The position numbers and the translations under genes were made by a program. The notes under the pieces are model-generated. The model was not told the DNA's origin. It saw nothing but the letters and a program-made list of their open reading frames with translations, and did not search any database. Shown here piece after piece: positions 12,761-24,055 of a DNA stretch of 64,000 nt. The stretch comes from Isoetes taiwanensis (Eukaryota; Streptophyta; Lycopodiopsida; Isoetales; Isoetaceae): assembly GCA_021234155.1 (NCBI GenBank), contig JAJEKV010000008.1, positions 7,404,445 through 7,468,444 of the forward strand. Direction: 5' to 3'. Each line of letters begins with the position of its first letter. Position 1 is the first letter of the stretch.

Positions 12761-13650
12761 GTTTAATCGATATGTCGTCAACTTGGCCAAGACTAAGGTG
12801 GTTTTCATATCATCTTCACGACGGTAGAGGATCCCTCCTTCCGTTATCGAGGCGAGAATGTGGAAGTAGCATCCACATACAAATATTTGGGAGTGGAGTT
12901 TCCGTCTACTATGCACTTTGGGACACATCCATACTGACTACGAAGTTACTTACGGGCTGGAAAGCACTATATGCAATGCAAAACAATAGTCATAGAGCGG
13001 AGTTGTATGATTGGACCCATCAGTCACACACTGTTCAAAGTCTTAGTGGAGCTTTGTCCTTTTTATCTGGGGGTGGAAGTATGGGGCCCGTAGTATCCCT
13101 CGCTACTTGGAATGACTTGGGGCAGTGCGAGAAAGCCTTCTTGGTAATGACGAGCACTAGGGGTGAAGTCCACGGTCCCATATCAAATTCTCTGCAGGAA
13201 ACAGGATTCTTGCCTCTTCTGAGGGCGGCCCTTGATCGCCACATTGTCTATTTTCAGAAGGTGGTCAACATGGACGATGCTCGTCTCCCAAAACTAGCTT
13301 ATATCATGGCAATGGGGCCACAACGCCTCAAGGCCTGCTGGAGGGAAAAGAGAGCTCAATGGATGGCTAGATGGAATGTGCAGGAGCACAGGTGCATACA
13401 TGTGCAAACAGAGGCAGATCGCCATAGCTTGAGGCAATATCTTGACGCTTGCTTCATCGCAAGCTTTGGGATGCCAAGCGCCCTTGAACAGTCAAGACAA
13501 AGACACACTACGGCGCCACATAAATCCCACATTGGAACGAGGCCCACAATGCTACTGCGCACCCACTTGCCCATGAAAAAGCCTTGAGACTCATTGCCTC
13601 CCATTCGCATTGTGGGCACATCATCTTCGAATTGAGGCAGGCGGATGGAT
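12754..13650 (+). pseudogene. LINE C-terminal region after the RT
   Basis: An 834-bp open frame (12754-13587) continues the polyprotein after YADD, with several internal frame slips. A similar segment is found in the reverse LINE near 62490-63200, for example RHSLRQYLDACF here and a related VPRCYLDACF there. No zinc knuckle or RNase H motif is clear. Only the family context identifies it. Confidence 0.6.
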
Positions 13651-13948
13651 TGGTGAGCCACGTCGGGGGAGGCTCGTCAATGCCGCCAAATGGGAGTCAT
13701 TGAGGATGAATCTCATACCCTTCAAAGTTGCCCAAAGATATGATCAAATCCGGATGGCGCTATCTTTGAGTTGGTCGGCCTGGCCGGCCGCTACATGTGA
13801 CATTGAGCACGACATCCGTACGGATGCTAGGATCATACCTTCAGGAGGTCATGGACATGCGAGATCAGCTATGTCCTCGGGCACGCACTTGACATGTACA
13901 TACACATTTATTTCATGATGATGTATACTTGTACAGTTTGACAGCATT

Positions 13949-14019
13949 CTTATTACTGCCACGGTTTTTCCCTCGAAAACCCTTCGGGGCGGGGGTTTTT
14001 TAACCCGGACAGTAATAAG
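13949..14019 (+). other. Conserved 3' UTR hairpin of the LINE family
   Basis: CTTATTACTG (13949-13958) pairs perfectly with CAGTAATAAG (14010-14019). Inside, AAAACCC faces GGGGGTTTT around a TTCGGGGC loop. The same hairpin stands at 62149-62219 in the reverse LINE-C with compensating as well as simple changes. Its place just before the tail suggests it is the reverse transcriptase recognition element, as known for some stringent-type LINEs; this role is inference. Confidence 0.7.
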
Positions 14020-14078
14020 TTTGCTGCGCTCCTTCTGGGTCCCATAGGCCGATTGGTCTCAGTGGACGATAAAAAAAC

Positions 14079-14109
14079 TATTCTATTCTATTCTATTCTA
14101 TTCTATTCT
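14079..14109 (+). repeat. (TTCTA)n tail of LINE-A
   Basis: About six ATTCT/TTCTA units end the LINE instead of a poly(A) tail. The same repeat (as AGAAT) marks the end of LINE-C at 62065-62085. Confidence 0.85.
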
Positions 14110-14236
14110 TGCCAAAAGCAATAATTATAGGCATATGTTATTAGATGTCACTTTGGGCTCATTTATTTATTATCTATTTATCCCTTTAGCACACCTACCC
14201 TTTAATACCACATAGGACTCATCATTAGCATTTCTT

Positions 14237-14945
14237 TTTGTATTATGTCCTAGAGCTTTACATTGATGAAGAAAATTAGCATTTTTTTTTTTTTTTTTTT
14301 TGTATTATGTCCTAGAGCTTTACATGGATGAAGAAAAATGTCTATATTTTTGTATTTTGTGTGGCTGCTTTTAAGAATGATTAATATCCTTGAAAGTACA
14401 ACCAAACAAACTTTTATCCAAGATTTGACTTAGGACTAAGGGAGGATTTGAGTAAAGGCTTTCATGTTAAATAAAAGCCTTCGAGTTAAGGTTTTGACTT
14501 AAAGAGAGCATTAGAAAATGGACACTACTTGCCTACAACGAAACCATCCCTTATCCCACTTTCAAATATAGAGTTGGACAAGTATCATTTCAACAATGTT
14601 GAACACTTATTTCTATAACCTTAACCATGCACAACTACCCCTTCAAACCGAACATGTTCCAGGCTTCAACAACACAATCCTTACAAAGGGTAAAGATTAC
14701 TTTGCGAGTTGTAGGACACTACTTGCCTACAACTAAACCATCATTTTTATCCAACATTCAAAAAGTCCAAGTTAGGCCCCCCTCCTTCTTCCCCACAACC
14801 AAACCAACCCTTATGCCACTTTCAAATATAGAGTTGGACAAGTGTCATTTCAACAATGTTGAACACTTATTTCTATAACCTTAACCATGCACAACTACCC
14901 CTTCAAACCGAACATGTTCCAGGCTTCAACAACACAATCGTTACA
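14237..14945. repeat. Two nested tandem duplications in AT-rich DNA
   Basis: TGTATTATGTCCTAGAGC occurs at about 14238 and again near 14300 after a run of about 20 T. Further on, a roughly 130-bp segment containing AGAGTTGGACAAGT and CTTCAACAACACAATC occurs at about 14558-14690 and 14816-14945, a period of about 258 bp. No coding signal is seen. Confidence 0.75.
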
Positions 14946-15290
14946 TTCAAGGGTAAAGATTCCTTTGCGAGTTATGAACTTATCCTAACATGAAACTGGG
15001 CTTGCGCAATGTTGTTATATAGTTGAAATGTCGATCCACTTCAAGAGTATTTGTCTAGCATAAGGTATATTAATTCCTTTGAAGCCCAATTGGACAAGAT
15101 CTTTCCTTCTACTCTTGGCCGCCTTTCAAATTCAGCATTCCATTTGTCATATATCTACACAAGAAATGGTCATTGAGGGAATGATAAAGCCATGGTAAAA
15201 CCTTTTTAATACAATCTAACATCATCTCCCTTCTCCCATTCTGCTTTCAAATTAAGAATATGCTGAATAGATATCTACAATTAAAATGTA

Positions 15291-15323
15291 TCTATGTCCG
15301 GCAACGCCGGGCAACGTTACTAG
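15291..15323 (+). mobile_element. Helitron 3' terminus
   Basis: A 5-bp stem hairpin CCGGC-AAC-GCCGG (15298-15310) is followed after nine bases by CTAG (15320-15323) and then T. A GC-rich hairpin 10-12 bp before a CTRR end, inserted next to T, is the Helitron 3' signature. No RepHel gene is visible in the 1.2 kb upstream, so it is a non-autonomous element; the 5' TC end was not fixed. Confidence 0.75.
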
Positions 15324-15583
15324 TTAGTCCTGATGCTAAAGTTTATGCTGTTGAGTTTTGATCTTCATGGATGTTAAAAAATCAATTCTATTATATTCTC
15401 TTTGCCATATAGCAAAAAGGAGCGACAAGATTGGAATGGTTAGATTGGCATATGTGTTCTGGTGCTAGGTAGCTTAGCAACTCACTCAACCCTCAGAGTT
15501 CCAAACCCCTCCACATGTGCAAGAAACCCCTAGTGCTTCTTAAACGCCCTAAGACCACAAATACTCCATGTGATATCTAAGCA

Positions 15584-16380
15584 ACACTATAAGCAGTTCC
15601 ATTTTTTCTCAAGCATAAAGAAGTGATAGCTATAGAGTCAACATCACACTTCTAAGGATCCTTATATAGTTTGCACGCTTTTTGTCTTTCTGAAGAGCAA
15701 GATACTATTTATAGGTATGTTTAAAACACATTTGCAAGACTCAATGTCCTATTCAACCTTGATATGAAGCCTTCAAAATCATCCTTAAATAAGCTATCTA
15801 GATTTGATGCAAAAGATTGGTTATCGACATAGTCCAAAAAAAGCATTTCTTTGCTATTTGGATCTGCTTGAAATTGAAACCACTTATCACGTCAATAAAA
15901 GGGTTATTTTATGCTCCAATTATAACGCAATTGTACTTTGACACGTATATGTGTCCGAAACGTACTATAAAAATGATAAAATCAAAATTTGAATTCGCTT
16001 TCAAAGACTGGGTTGCACAACAAAATCTAATTTCTTCCAGAGATGCCTTTATGGTCTTTGAGAATTGAATTCATTTTTGACATCCATGCAGATCAAATGT
16101 TCGTGGGACCCAATACAATGGATACATTAAAGGTCTTAGAGAGAAGGTTGATAGCTCTATGGCAGATGGCCATGAAGACTACTCTTTGAGAGGAAATGGA
16201 TATCTTTTAAATAGATGATCGAGTTGCGATCAATCTTTACAGAAGTGACTCCATCAAGGAAGATAATCAAGGACAATCAGTTATGAGATAGGAAAGAAAT
16301 GAAGCTAGAGGGGAGCTATTCAGGGGACTTGTTAGACAAACAATGAGCCAAAGAATATATAAAAAGTTAAGTTTATGTGT
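15584..16380 (+). repeat. Duplicated segment C, copy 1
   Basis: This 0.8-kb stretch recurs at 38966-39770 in the same orientation. It has broken coding-like frames (a peptide DLMQKIGYRHSPKKAFLCYL reads in the second copy) that I cannot assign. The left edge of similarity is sharp at CAGTTCCATTTT. Confidence 0.8.
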
Positions 16381-16397
16381 TTTATTGATATCGCTGG

Positions 16398-16598
16398 TTG
16401 ATATCGCCGGTCCCTAATCTGATAACAAACCCTAATAAAATTGATATTGGCGGAGAGACCCTGAACAAGCTTTTCAATGAACTAAAGATTATCGAAAATG
16501 AAGCTCAGATGTTCAAGTTACAAGGACAAATGCCGGCAACCCTAAGCGCCATAGTCACAAGACGCCATAATCAAGCATCAAAATGTGTATATGGCTAG
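16398..16598 (+). other. Short coding-like segment, unassigned
   Basis: A 66-codon open frame includes the stretch KIDIGGETLNKLFNELKIIE. The composition is protein-like, but I do not recognise a family and there is no second exon I can link to it. It may be a captured exon. Confidence 0.25.
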
Positions 16599-16729
16599 CT
16601 GGTATTTAGAGGAAAGGTTTCATTAGACCTTCACTAGATCTTTTGGTTTTAACAAGGATGTGAAGTTATCGAGCCTTCAGTAGATTTGCTCTACACTGAT
16701 ATAAGATGGTTTGCTTATTTTCCAGCATA

Positions 16730-17488
16730 GGGTTAGTATTCAATGTTCGATTTATTCCAATATACGGTCTAGCTTTCTATGCATCATCGCCACAAATGAA
16801 CTCACTTAGGTACATGTGTGGTACACATTGTTATAAGCAAATATTAAATAGGGCAAATGTTCCTCCCATTTGAATGGCTTTTCAAGTACAAATCTCCTCA
16901 ATATATCTTCCAAGATCATATTGATTCTGTTGTCTGCTCGTCAGATTGTGGCTAATTTCTGCTACTCATGCTAAAAGTTACTCCCAGTCTTCCAAAGGTG
17001 ATCTATGAACATAGGATCTAGGCCACTGGCTATAGTTGTGGCAATCTGAATAGAAAGTATGCATCTCTTAAATATTTAGTTTTTCCGGATTCTTGTCTTG
17101 TAGCATCATTCCATAAAGCTAAAATTCTGTATACTTGGGGCATACATTGCATTGGCAACTTGTTCGTGGTACACTTATAAAATCCATACTTGTGCATTAT
17201 CACTTTCTAATGGTATGGGTAATGGTTATGTCTTGTCGTGATCTGTCTTAACATCTTGACATACTACACCTAATATTTCATATCTTCCTTTAAACACTGC
17301 GGGTTGAATTTTTGTGGCATCACTTCTCTCGATTTTGTACAACTCTATAAGACATGGCAGAGATGGGTGATATTTGATCCAGCTTCAATTCCACACAAGT
17401 CACACAAGCTTCTTGTTTTTCCATTTATTAATGCTGCTTATTGTTCAGGAATTCCCAACTACTTGTTGCTATTCAAAATGGAATATTC
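16730..17488 (-). mobile_element. Ty3/gypsy integrase fragment, copy 1
   Basis: On the reverse strand, broken frames read DPMFTDHFWKTG-like sequence (cf. gypsy DPRFTS.FW), then QTTESI and a YLIFAYNNVYHT-like stretch, matching the end of the gypsy integrase core. The same sequence occurs inverted at 58208-58985. No LTRs are visible. The first part (17300-17488) cannot be assigned to a domain. Confidence 0.75.
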
Positions 17489-17559
17489 TAACCTTTCAGA
17501 CCAATATATTAGGTCCAATTCGAGGTCGCGTTGCAAGAATAGAGACCCTTCTCTGCCAT

Positions 17560-18011
17560 ATCTTGTGCTTAGCGCGAAAATTGATGCAAAAATAAAATTT
17601 TAGCTGGAAAAAAAACTAAGATTCTGACCCTTCAGATCAAGATATTATGTCCAATTGGAGGTGGCATGGCAAGGATAGCATACTCTTCTTTGCCGCATCT
17701 CGCGCTAAGCGCAAAGGTTAATGCAAGAATTTAAATTTTAGTTGTACAAATTAGATGCCACATGGCAAGAATAGCAACCCATTCTCTGTCACATCTCGCG
17801 CTACGCGCAAGGGTTAATACAAAAATACAAATTCATGTTGTAAAAAAACCAAGAATTTAACCTTTCAGATCAATATACTGAATCCAATTGGATGTCATAT
17901 GACAAGAATAGTAGACCTTCTCTACCACACCTCGCGCTTAGCGTGACAAGGCACAATGGAAGGGGGATCCTTTCTTTTTTTTTCTTTTTTCCCTCTTTTC
18001 GCGCTAAGCGT
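17560..18011. repeat. Diverged tandem array with CGCGCTAAGCGC palindromes
   Basis: About five units of 60-140 bp each end in a near-perfect palindrome: 17567-17576, 17701-17712 (CGCGCTAAGCGC), 17797-17808 (CGCGCTACGCGC), 17933-17945 and 17999-18011. Units share GATCAATATA, GGCAAGAATAG and TTCTCTGCCACATCTCGCG. The palindromes are better kept than the sequence between them. Confidence 0.8.
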
Positions 18012-18344
18012 CATATGTAGCAGAGAAGTGTCTATTATTCACCTTTGGCTTTCCCTTATTTCTCATATAATCTAAAAGCAGATAATTAAAAGCATTCCAA
18101 GAGTATTATACAGGAACTTTTCATAAAACGAATCGATTTTACAATACCCTCAATTTCAAGCCTGAAAGCACCCATGTCATTCATTATAGCTAAGAATTTT
18201 TGGAAGGTGATTTTCTTACCTCAATTTGCAAAGAGCTGAAGAGCTTTGATTTCTCTTGCTTGGCTGCTTCACCAACTCTGTCAAACACTTGCCAAACTAG
18301 AACCCATCGAACTCATAGAAGGTAAGAATAGGAGCTCGTGCGTC

Positions 18345-18780
18345 GAGGCTCCAGTTGAGGCGCCAAGAGTTCGTATTATTGGTGCCAGGTGCCATGAGCT
18401 CACTCAGCGCTAGGCGCCAGAAACTCGCATTGGCTGCCAGGCGCCAGGGGAAGAAAAAAGAGAGAAACAATAAAACTCGTTTGTCCGCTTGGCGTCAGGC
18501 ACCAGATAAAGACGTTCCCATTCAAGAAGAAAAAAGAACCAACTTAACCCCAAAATTTGTACTCCGTGAAATGCCCATAACACTCGGCGGAAAATCCAAA
18601 TTTTAATAGTAGGCGGGAAACTCAAAAGTAACACCGTGGGGGGGAGGGGGGAGCTTAAAACCACGCTCGGGGGGAAACCAAAAATTAGAACTAGGCAGGA
18701 ACCCTGAAACTGACAACCCTGAAACTGACACATACGACCCCGAAACTAACAACCCCAAAACTCACACACAGTGGGGTCAA
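18345..18780. repeat. GGCGCC-rich and CCCGAAACTGACAA-type short repeats
   Basis: GGCGCC or close variants occur at least five times at 18345-18500 (AGGCGCCAAG, AGGCGCCAG, CCAGGCGCCAGG). From about 18610 to 18780 a second short motif, (A)CCCNGAAACTNACAAC, repeats four to five times. Together with the array just before, this forms one palindrome-rich block of unknown function. Confidence 0.65.
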
Positions 18781-19363
18781 AATCATGGAATAATTTCAAA
18801 TTAATAGAATCGCGGTTTATAGCAAATAAGCACCTTGCAGCACATGTTTAAAGAGGGGTAGCTAAAAGGACAACTTCAACCTTATAGTCAATATAATGTT
18901 TTTTAGTTGGACATTTATATCGCTTTAATCAAAGTTTTGTTTGGGGCCTTTATTTGGGTTGTTAACCTGTGGCTATTTGTTGCACCAGATGGTGAACTCT
19001 AGTTTCAATTTCTACTAGAGAGTTTTGGAGATGGCCTTCTTGGTTTGGAGATCCATATTTGCTACACGACAAGATTAGGAGGTTTTTTCAATCCATTCAA
19101 AAACATTTTACATATCCAATCCACGATTTGATTTTCATGGATGTACACCGGTCCATGATTTGATAGATGCAGAGTTAGAGTTATGTCAAGTCTTATCCTA
19201 GCAATTCAGCTCGAGGTTGTGTGCAAAAGATTTGGTTGCAATAAAGGAAGGTAGGTATCGTTGCTCCTTACCTCTTCTCCATCGAATTATGAAATGCGTT
19301 ACGACTTCCAAATCAATAGCTGTCTTGGCATGTTTAGAAAGCTTCGGCTCGAACACAACAAAA

Positions 19364-19475
19364 ATCCAAACACCTTTAAAGATGATGTGGTTGATAAGTT
19401 TAAGGGGTTTCGAGAAAAAATCCAAACACCTTTAAAGGTACTGGGGAATTGATAAGTCTAAGGAGTTTCGAGAAC
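19364..19475 (+). repeat. 55-bp imperfect tandem repeat
   Basis: AAATCCAAACACCTTTAAAG ... TTGATAAGT.TAAG.GGTTTCGAG occurs twice in a row. A piece of duplication block A (the TTTCTTTCCTTCCTTGCTTG region) follows at 19659-19765. The surrounding 18790-20990 is AT-rich with no gene I can support. Confidence 0.7.
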
Positions 19476-21299
19476 GGGGCTTGAACTTTGAAACCCAAAG
19501 CAAGTAGCAGTAACGTGCTTGGATGGACATTTTCCATGCAAGTTTCAAAACCCGAAATAACTTATGGCATTTCTGGCAAAAGTATGTCGAACATAATTGT
19601 TTTGTTAGCAATGTCATTTAACGTGTATTTGCATTTACTCCAACAAAAAAGAAAAGAATTACTTGCATTTCTTTCCTTCCTTGCTTGCTTGACTTTGTAT
19701 CTGCTTCAATAGCGTCTTGTAACCATATAAGCTGTCATAGCCACTTGCCTGCTCTGCTCGAGAAGCTAGAGTGGATAAGAAAGATATTTAAATTAGTGTT
19801 TATTAAAATAGATGTGTTGTTGTTTATACTTGTCTTAAACGCCTTGGCTTGGCAAAAATCGTCTTAATACAAAATCATTAAGTAATGTGAATGAAGTTGC
19901 TGGGAGCGATGACGATGACAATGACCACGACCACGGCGTTGTTTTTATTGCTGCTGCTACTATACAACTTGCAATCTTCTATTGCAACTTTTGTATCTTG
20001 ATACTTTTTGACAAGTATGTGCATGGAAAATCATTCTCAATACATCTTCCTACTTGAATCCTAATAAGCGTGTCAAAGTTCTTGCAAGTTTTTCCCTCCT
20101 TCATTTTTGCAAGTTTTTGTAGGATTAGGCAGCTAAGAGCCTGTGGTTTGACGGACCTCTAACATGGAAGCCTTGTGGCCGGAAATTTTTATGATGCATT
20201 TGTTGGTCTTCTACATTCATGCTTCAATGAGTTTAGATGAAGTAGCTTGAGATGTTGCCTAGATAAAAAATAGAAGCTCTCCTTTTATAACTTATGATAG
20301 TTACACACCATAATTTTGTTGTTTATCTTGAATTCAATGCTTTGGTTAGAAGAAGTCAACTTAGAAAGATATAACAGTGTTCATGAAAGAAACATGAAGG
20401 CGATATAAGCGATTCATAGATTGTCTATGAAGGGACTGAATAAGGTACTCATAGATTGAAATTATCAACTATAGATGGATTATCAAGAAATATATATCGA
20501 CCAAAGAAATATAGAACTCAATAAATCATTGGAAAACCCATTTAAACATTAGGGAGAGTGCTCCCTACAATAAGTTACTTGCTCATTGATTGCTTTCATC
20601 CTCAACTACGGTAAAGCTTCACATACTCTAAGAGGAGCTAAAGCTTCTTATTAGTCAGAATCCATCATGATTTGCCTACGTTCCACTTGTTCCAACCATC
20701 TGGAAACTAAAAGCGTCTTATTAATTAAAAACCATCATGATTTGCACTTGTTTTAAAAAAGCTTGTGTTCATTGTTTTATAATAGTGATATTAGCATCAA
20801 TCTCTTCTCTAGAACGATAGTAAAGAGCTCATCCTCAACATTTGCTACAATACAAACTATCATTGAATGTTTATTTAAAGGGTTCCTAAAAAGTGTGCCC
20901 AATTCATTTGGTATTGTGAAAGGTATTTCTTCCCATGGTTGGGAATATGATTTCTTAATTTGTATTGTATTCAATTTCGTATGTTTTGGAGCATTTGAGC
21001 TGCTTGTTCGTTTTTATTGGGTTCTTGCTATTTCGGGGCTAGCTGAGATCGATCTTTGTCAATGGCTCGAATTTGGAAAGAGTGGCCAACAAATTGGGAA
21101 CGGTGCTTCGATCGGCTCCCGAAATTGAGTTCGGGAGCCAGCCGGGTTCGCTTGGGCGAACCCAAGAAATTCGCTTAAGCGAACCCAGGGATTCGCCCAG
21201 GCGAACCCGTTATGTAGACGTGGCACTGAGGTGGCACTACCCACCGGGTTCGCCCGGTTAAGCCGTGGTTGCCGCGCGGGCGGCGGCATGACGGTACGC

Positions 21300-21833
21300 C
21301 TCCGTTGAAGAGAGCCGGCATCGATCTCGCAACCCAATAAAATCAGGGCACAGAATTCTGCAGCCAGATCCAAATCCGGCACTGCTTTAGGCCGGGGGAG
21401 AAGGGAAAAGATTCAACAGGCTCCAAAACGAAGACTGAAGAGGAATTGGAGGGAAATTCAGGGCGCAAATGAATGGGAAGGTATGCTCGATCCTCTGGAT
21501 ATAGATTTAAAATCCGAATTAATCAGGTATGGAGAATTTGCGCAAGCTTGCTTTGATGGGTTTGATGAGATCCCAAGATTCAAGGTATCGCGAAGCCGCA
21601 AATATACAAAGGATACATTATTGGGGCGGTTGGATTGCCGGAATCAGTTTCTGGTGACAAAATTTTTATATGCGACATCAGAAGGGTCGCCACTGGATGT
21701 ATTTGGCAGATCGGATTCGGCAAATTCATGGAGCAAGGATGTAAATTGGATGGGATTTATAGCAGTAGCAAGCTCTGAGAAAGAAATTGAAAGGATAGGA
21801 AGAAGGGATATTCTGATAGCTTGGAGAGGCTAT
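21300..21833 (+). pseudogene. Captured fragment of a class 3 lipase (phospholipase A1-I / DAD1-like)
   Basis: An open frame reads NWREIQGANEWEGMLDPLD, then LKSELIRYGEFAQACFDGFD, LVTKFLYATSE, VNWMGFIAVAS and RRDILIAWRG. These match, in order, the N-terminal part of plant plastid or cytosolic phospholipase A1-I enzymes, which release fatty acids for jasmonate synthesis. The fragment stops just after AWRG, well before the GHSLG catalytic serine motif, so it cannot be an enzyme. A 56-bp tandem duplication (about 21779-21890) repeats the KEIERIGRRDILIAW segment at the break. No in-frame start is needed for its identification; the frame is open from about 21300. Confidence 0.85.
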
Positions 21834-21925
21834 CAGAAAGAAATTGAAAGGATAGGAAGAAGGGATATTCTGATAGCTTGGTGGCTCCCGAACTCAATTT
21901 CGGGAGCCGATCGAAGCGCTCCAAT

Positions 21926-22335
21926 GCCGCTGCAAATGCAAATCGTCCTCTTGGGCACTCTGCAATCTTTGGTTCTCAAGCAGAGGCCCTGAAGAAGGGA
22001 TTTGCCGGGATAAGCAGAGCTCCAGAATGTGCAAGGATTTATCCTGTTTGCAGGGGCCAAGGCGATGATGATTTAGGCATGAAAAGGAGAGATCTTGTGC
22101 TGGGTTCTACTGCAGCTCTGCCGTTTCTGCTTGGCAACGAGAATCCGGCATGGTCGGCTCCAATTCTGCCACCGCATTTAACCAAATGCGACATTTTCAG
22201 CCCTGATAAGAATGCGCCCAAGGTCGATTGCTGCCTCAAAACAACAAAAGCCACAAGGCCTTTTCTTCCTCCAAAAAAGCCTCCGATTTTGAGCGCCCTG
22301 CAGCTCATCTCGTTTCGAACGTCTTTCTCAGAAGG
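21926..22335 (+). pseudogene. Captured N-terminal fragment of a polyphenol oxidase (tyrosinase family)
   Basis: The frame contains a plastid transit-like start, then KRRDLVLGSTAALPFLLG, a twin-arginine thylakoid signal, a WSA-P cleavage context, and APILPPHLTKC ... VDCCLKTT ... FLPPKKPP. The order Ala-Pro-Ile-x-Pro-Pro, a single Cys, then Cys-Cys is that of mature plant PPO N termini. The copper-binding histidines lie downstream in the family and are absent. The lipase fragment before it and this one lie in the same direction but come from different genes. A fused frame (21878-22393) passes from the palindrome through this fragment. Confidence 0.72.
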
Positions 22336-22499
22336 GATTTCGGCACTTGGCTTAACCCTGGTTCGGGTTCGCTTGGGCGAACCCGGTGGGTAGCGCCACC
22401 TCAGCGCCACGTCAACAAGTCGGGTTCGCTTGGGCGAATCCGTGGGGTTCGCTTGGGCGAACCCGCTTGGCGGTTTGACCCAATTTCGGGAGCCAATAA

Positions 22500-23160
22500 A
22501 GTGGGCGAATTGGGAAGGAATGCAGGTGAAGACACGATTACGCTTGCTGATCTGCATGCCGATTGAATCGGCTGGTTTCTGTGGAGTGCCGAGATCACTG
22601 CTGCGCCATGGATTGTGCAGGTGCATGTTTAGTACAGAAATTAGGTCGCAGATCTGAGGTCTGGTCTTTGAAAGTGGAGCCAAAGAATGCCCTGAAGCTG
22701 AAGAATCTCCCGAATGCCTGATGGCCACGAAGGGATATCTATTGTGCAGACGGCATATCTGTTAGCAGAGCTTCCTACCGGCAGGGCTTCATACTCTGTT
22801 CATGTCTGGACAGGGCTTTGGTTTGGTCGATCCATGTTGCAAGCTGCGTTGGGTTGATCTCATGTTGCAGCTGGGTCTGATGGGCTGGTTTAGTGGAGCT
22901 CACGGCAGAGCTTCGTGCTTCTGACTGGGTCCTTGGGTTCTGGCATAGGGGACGATATGATCTGTAGATCTGATAATAGTGTAGGAATAGAATATCGAAA
23001 TGGTCGAATTTATTGCTCCCAAAAGTTCTGCTGGAGCATAGGACTCGTTCCTGCGGTGGTCTTGCAAGATGCAAAGGATTGCTGTTTTTTATTTGTATTT
23101 GTAATGTTGGCTCTGGTGAGGCCGTTTGCCGGCTAGAGGTTCGATTCCTCTGGCATGGCT
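22500..23160. other. GC-rich stretch without a recognised gene; possible tRNA-like head
   Basis: Composition stays GC-rich after the capture unit. Near 23108-23148 a TGGCTCTGGTGAGG box is followed by GGTTCGATTCC within an AGAGG/CCTCT stem, resembling Pol III A and B boxes. It cannot fold as a full tRNA because the D and anticodon arms are too short. It may be the head of a SINE. Confidence 0.3.
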
Positions 23161-24055
23161 TACTGCTGAGCATGGGCTTTTGGACCATTGTGATGTAAAT
23201 ATTTGATGAAACTATCTGCTAAATCTTATAGACCATTGAGTTCCTTTACTTTCGCTTGCACCATTGGAATTTGCATTTTGATTTCTGTTCAAAAAATTTG
23301 TGGCCGTTGATCTAGCACAATCTGGAGAATATTCTACGCATCAATGGCTAAGAACAAAAGATGAAAAACATCCCATAAAGAAATAACAGGGAAACATATT
23401 TTAATCTCGATAATCAATCTGGACAGGTATCCAAAGATAGATTATGCCCTTATTTTTATTGCTCACAATGATATAACTGGCAAGTTCCTTAGAAGCTTGA
23501 CACATAGCAATGTCAAGTAGAATAGAAAAGGGCACCCAGAAAAGCACCAAGGTGTGGCAGGAAATCGAATTTGCCAACTTGCAAATGCTAAAAGCTCCTA
23601 CTGCTTAACCAATCCAATAATAGCTTTGAAGATTATAGAAGCACGTATAACATTTGGTGTGAAGTGAAAAAGTGGCATTAACATAATAGAGTAATTACGT
23701 GGGCGAAATTTAAAAGGGTATTTTTCTAACCTAAGGTTTGGAATGGTTGGTATTGGTATTTGTATGGAAAAAGGGTAGGAGATGACGCAGGCACTGTGGA
23801 TTCGAAACTTTGGAATCTAGGGCAAGCATCTGCTGCTCAGTTGGCCGAAACTGGGAGTTCTCACGTGGTCTGTGCTGTAGATGGCGGAAATGGTGATGGC
23901 GGCACCGGGTATGTGTCTTGGCTGTGTGGTTGTTTCTGTTTTGGGGCATAGGATAAGGAGGGATCGTGTTGGTTGTTCGGAAGCGCATCTGCAGTCTTGT
24001 GCAAGGGGATTTCTGTCATAGTTAAGCTGGGTCTGTTGCTCTTATTTTGTTTATC

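Larger units (their letters stand above)
9030..14109 (+). mobile_element. Long APE-type LINE retrotransposon (LINE-A), frame-broken
   Basis: This non-LTR retrotransposon has an ORF1-like region (about 9033-10350), an AP endonuclease domain (10560-11400), a reverse transcriptase (11830-12760), a C-terminal region to about 13650, a structured 3' UTR and a (TTCTA)n tail at 14079-14109. Two further copies (48490-51540 and 62065-63928, both reverse) and an ORF1 fragment (38601-38965) define the family. Several frameshifts make this copy inactive. The 5' boundary is approximate and no target-site duplication was found with confidence. Base composition is clearly more GC-rich than the flanks. The clade was not resolved by eye. 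Confidence 0.9.
21110..22500. mobile_element. Gene-capturing transposon-like unit with inverted palindromic ends
   Basis: The left end (21109-21262) and right end (22345-22500) are imperfect inverted repeats of each other. Both contain CTCCCGAA..TTCGGGAG stems, several copies of GGGTTCGC-N4-GCGAACCC hairpins, and a GTGCCACCTCAGTGCCACGT-type segment (a GC-variant on the right). Between them lie fragments of two unrelated plant genes, a class 3 lipase and a polyphenol oxidase, separated by an inverted copy of the GCTTCGATCGGCTCCCGAA segment at 21888-21925. This is the layout of Pack-MULE or Pack-TIR elements, but no target-site duplication or transposase was identified, so the superfamily is open. 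Confidence 0.65.

Noticed and set aside
23108-23170. Possible tRNA gene
   Set aside because: Only a T-arm-like part is present; there is no matching acceptor stem and the D and anticodon arms do not fit.
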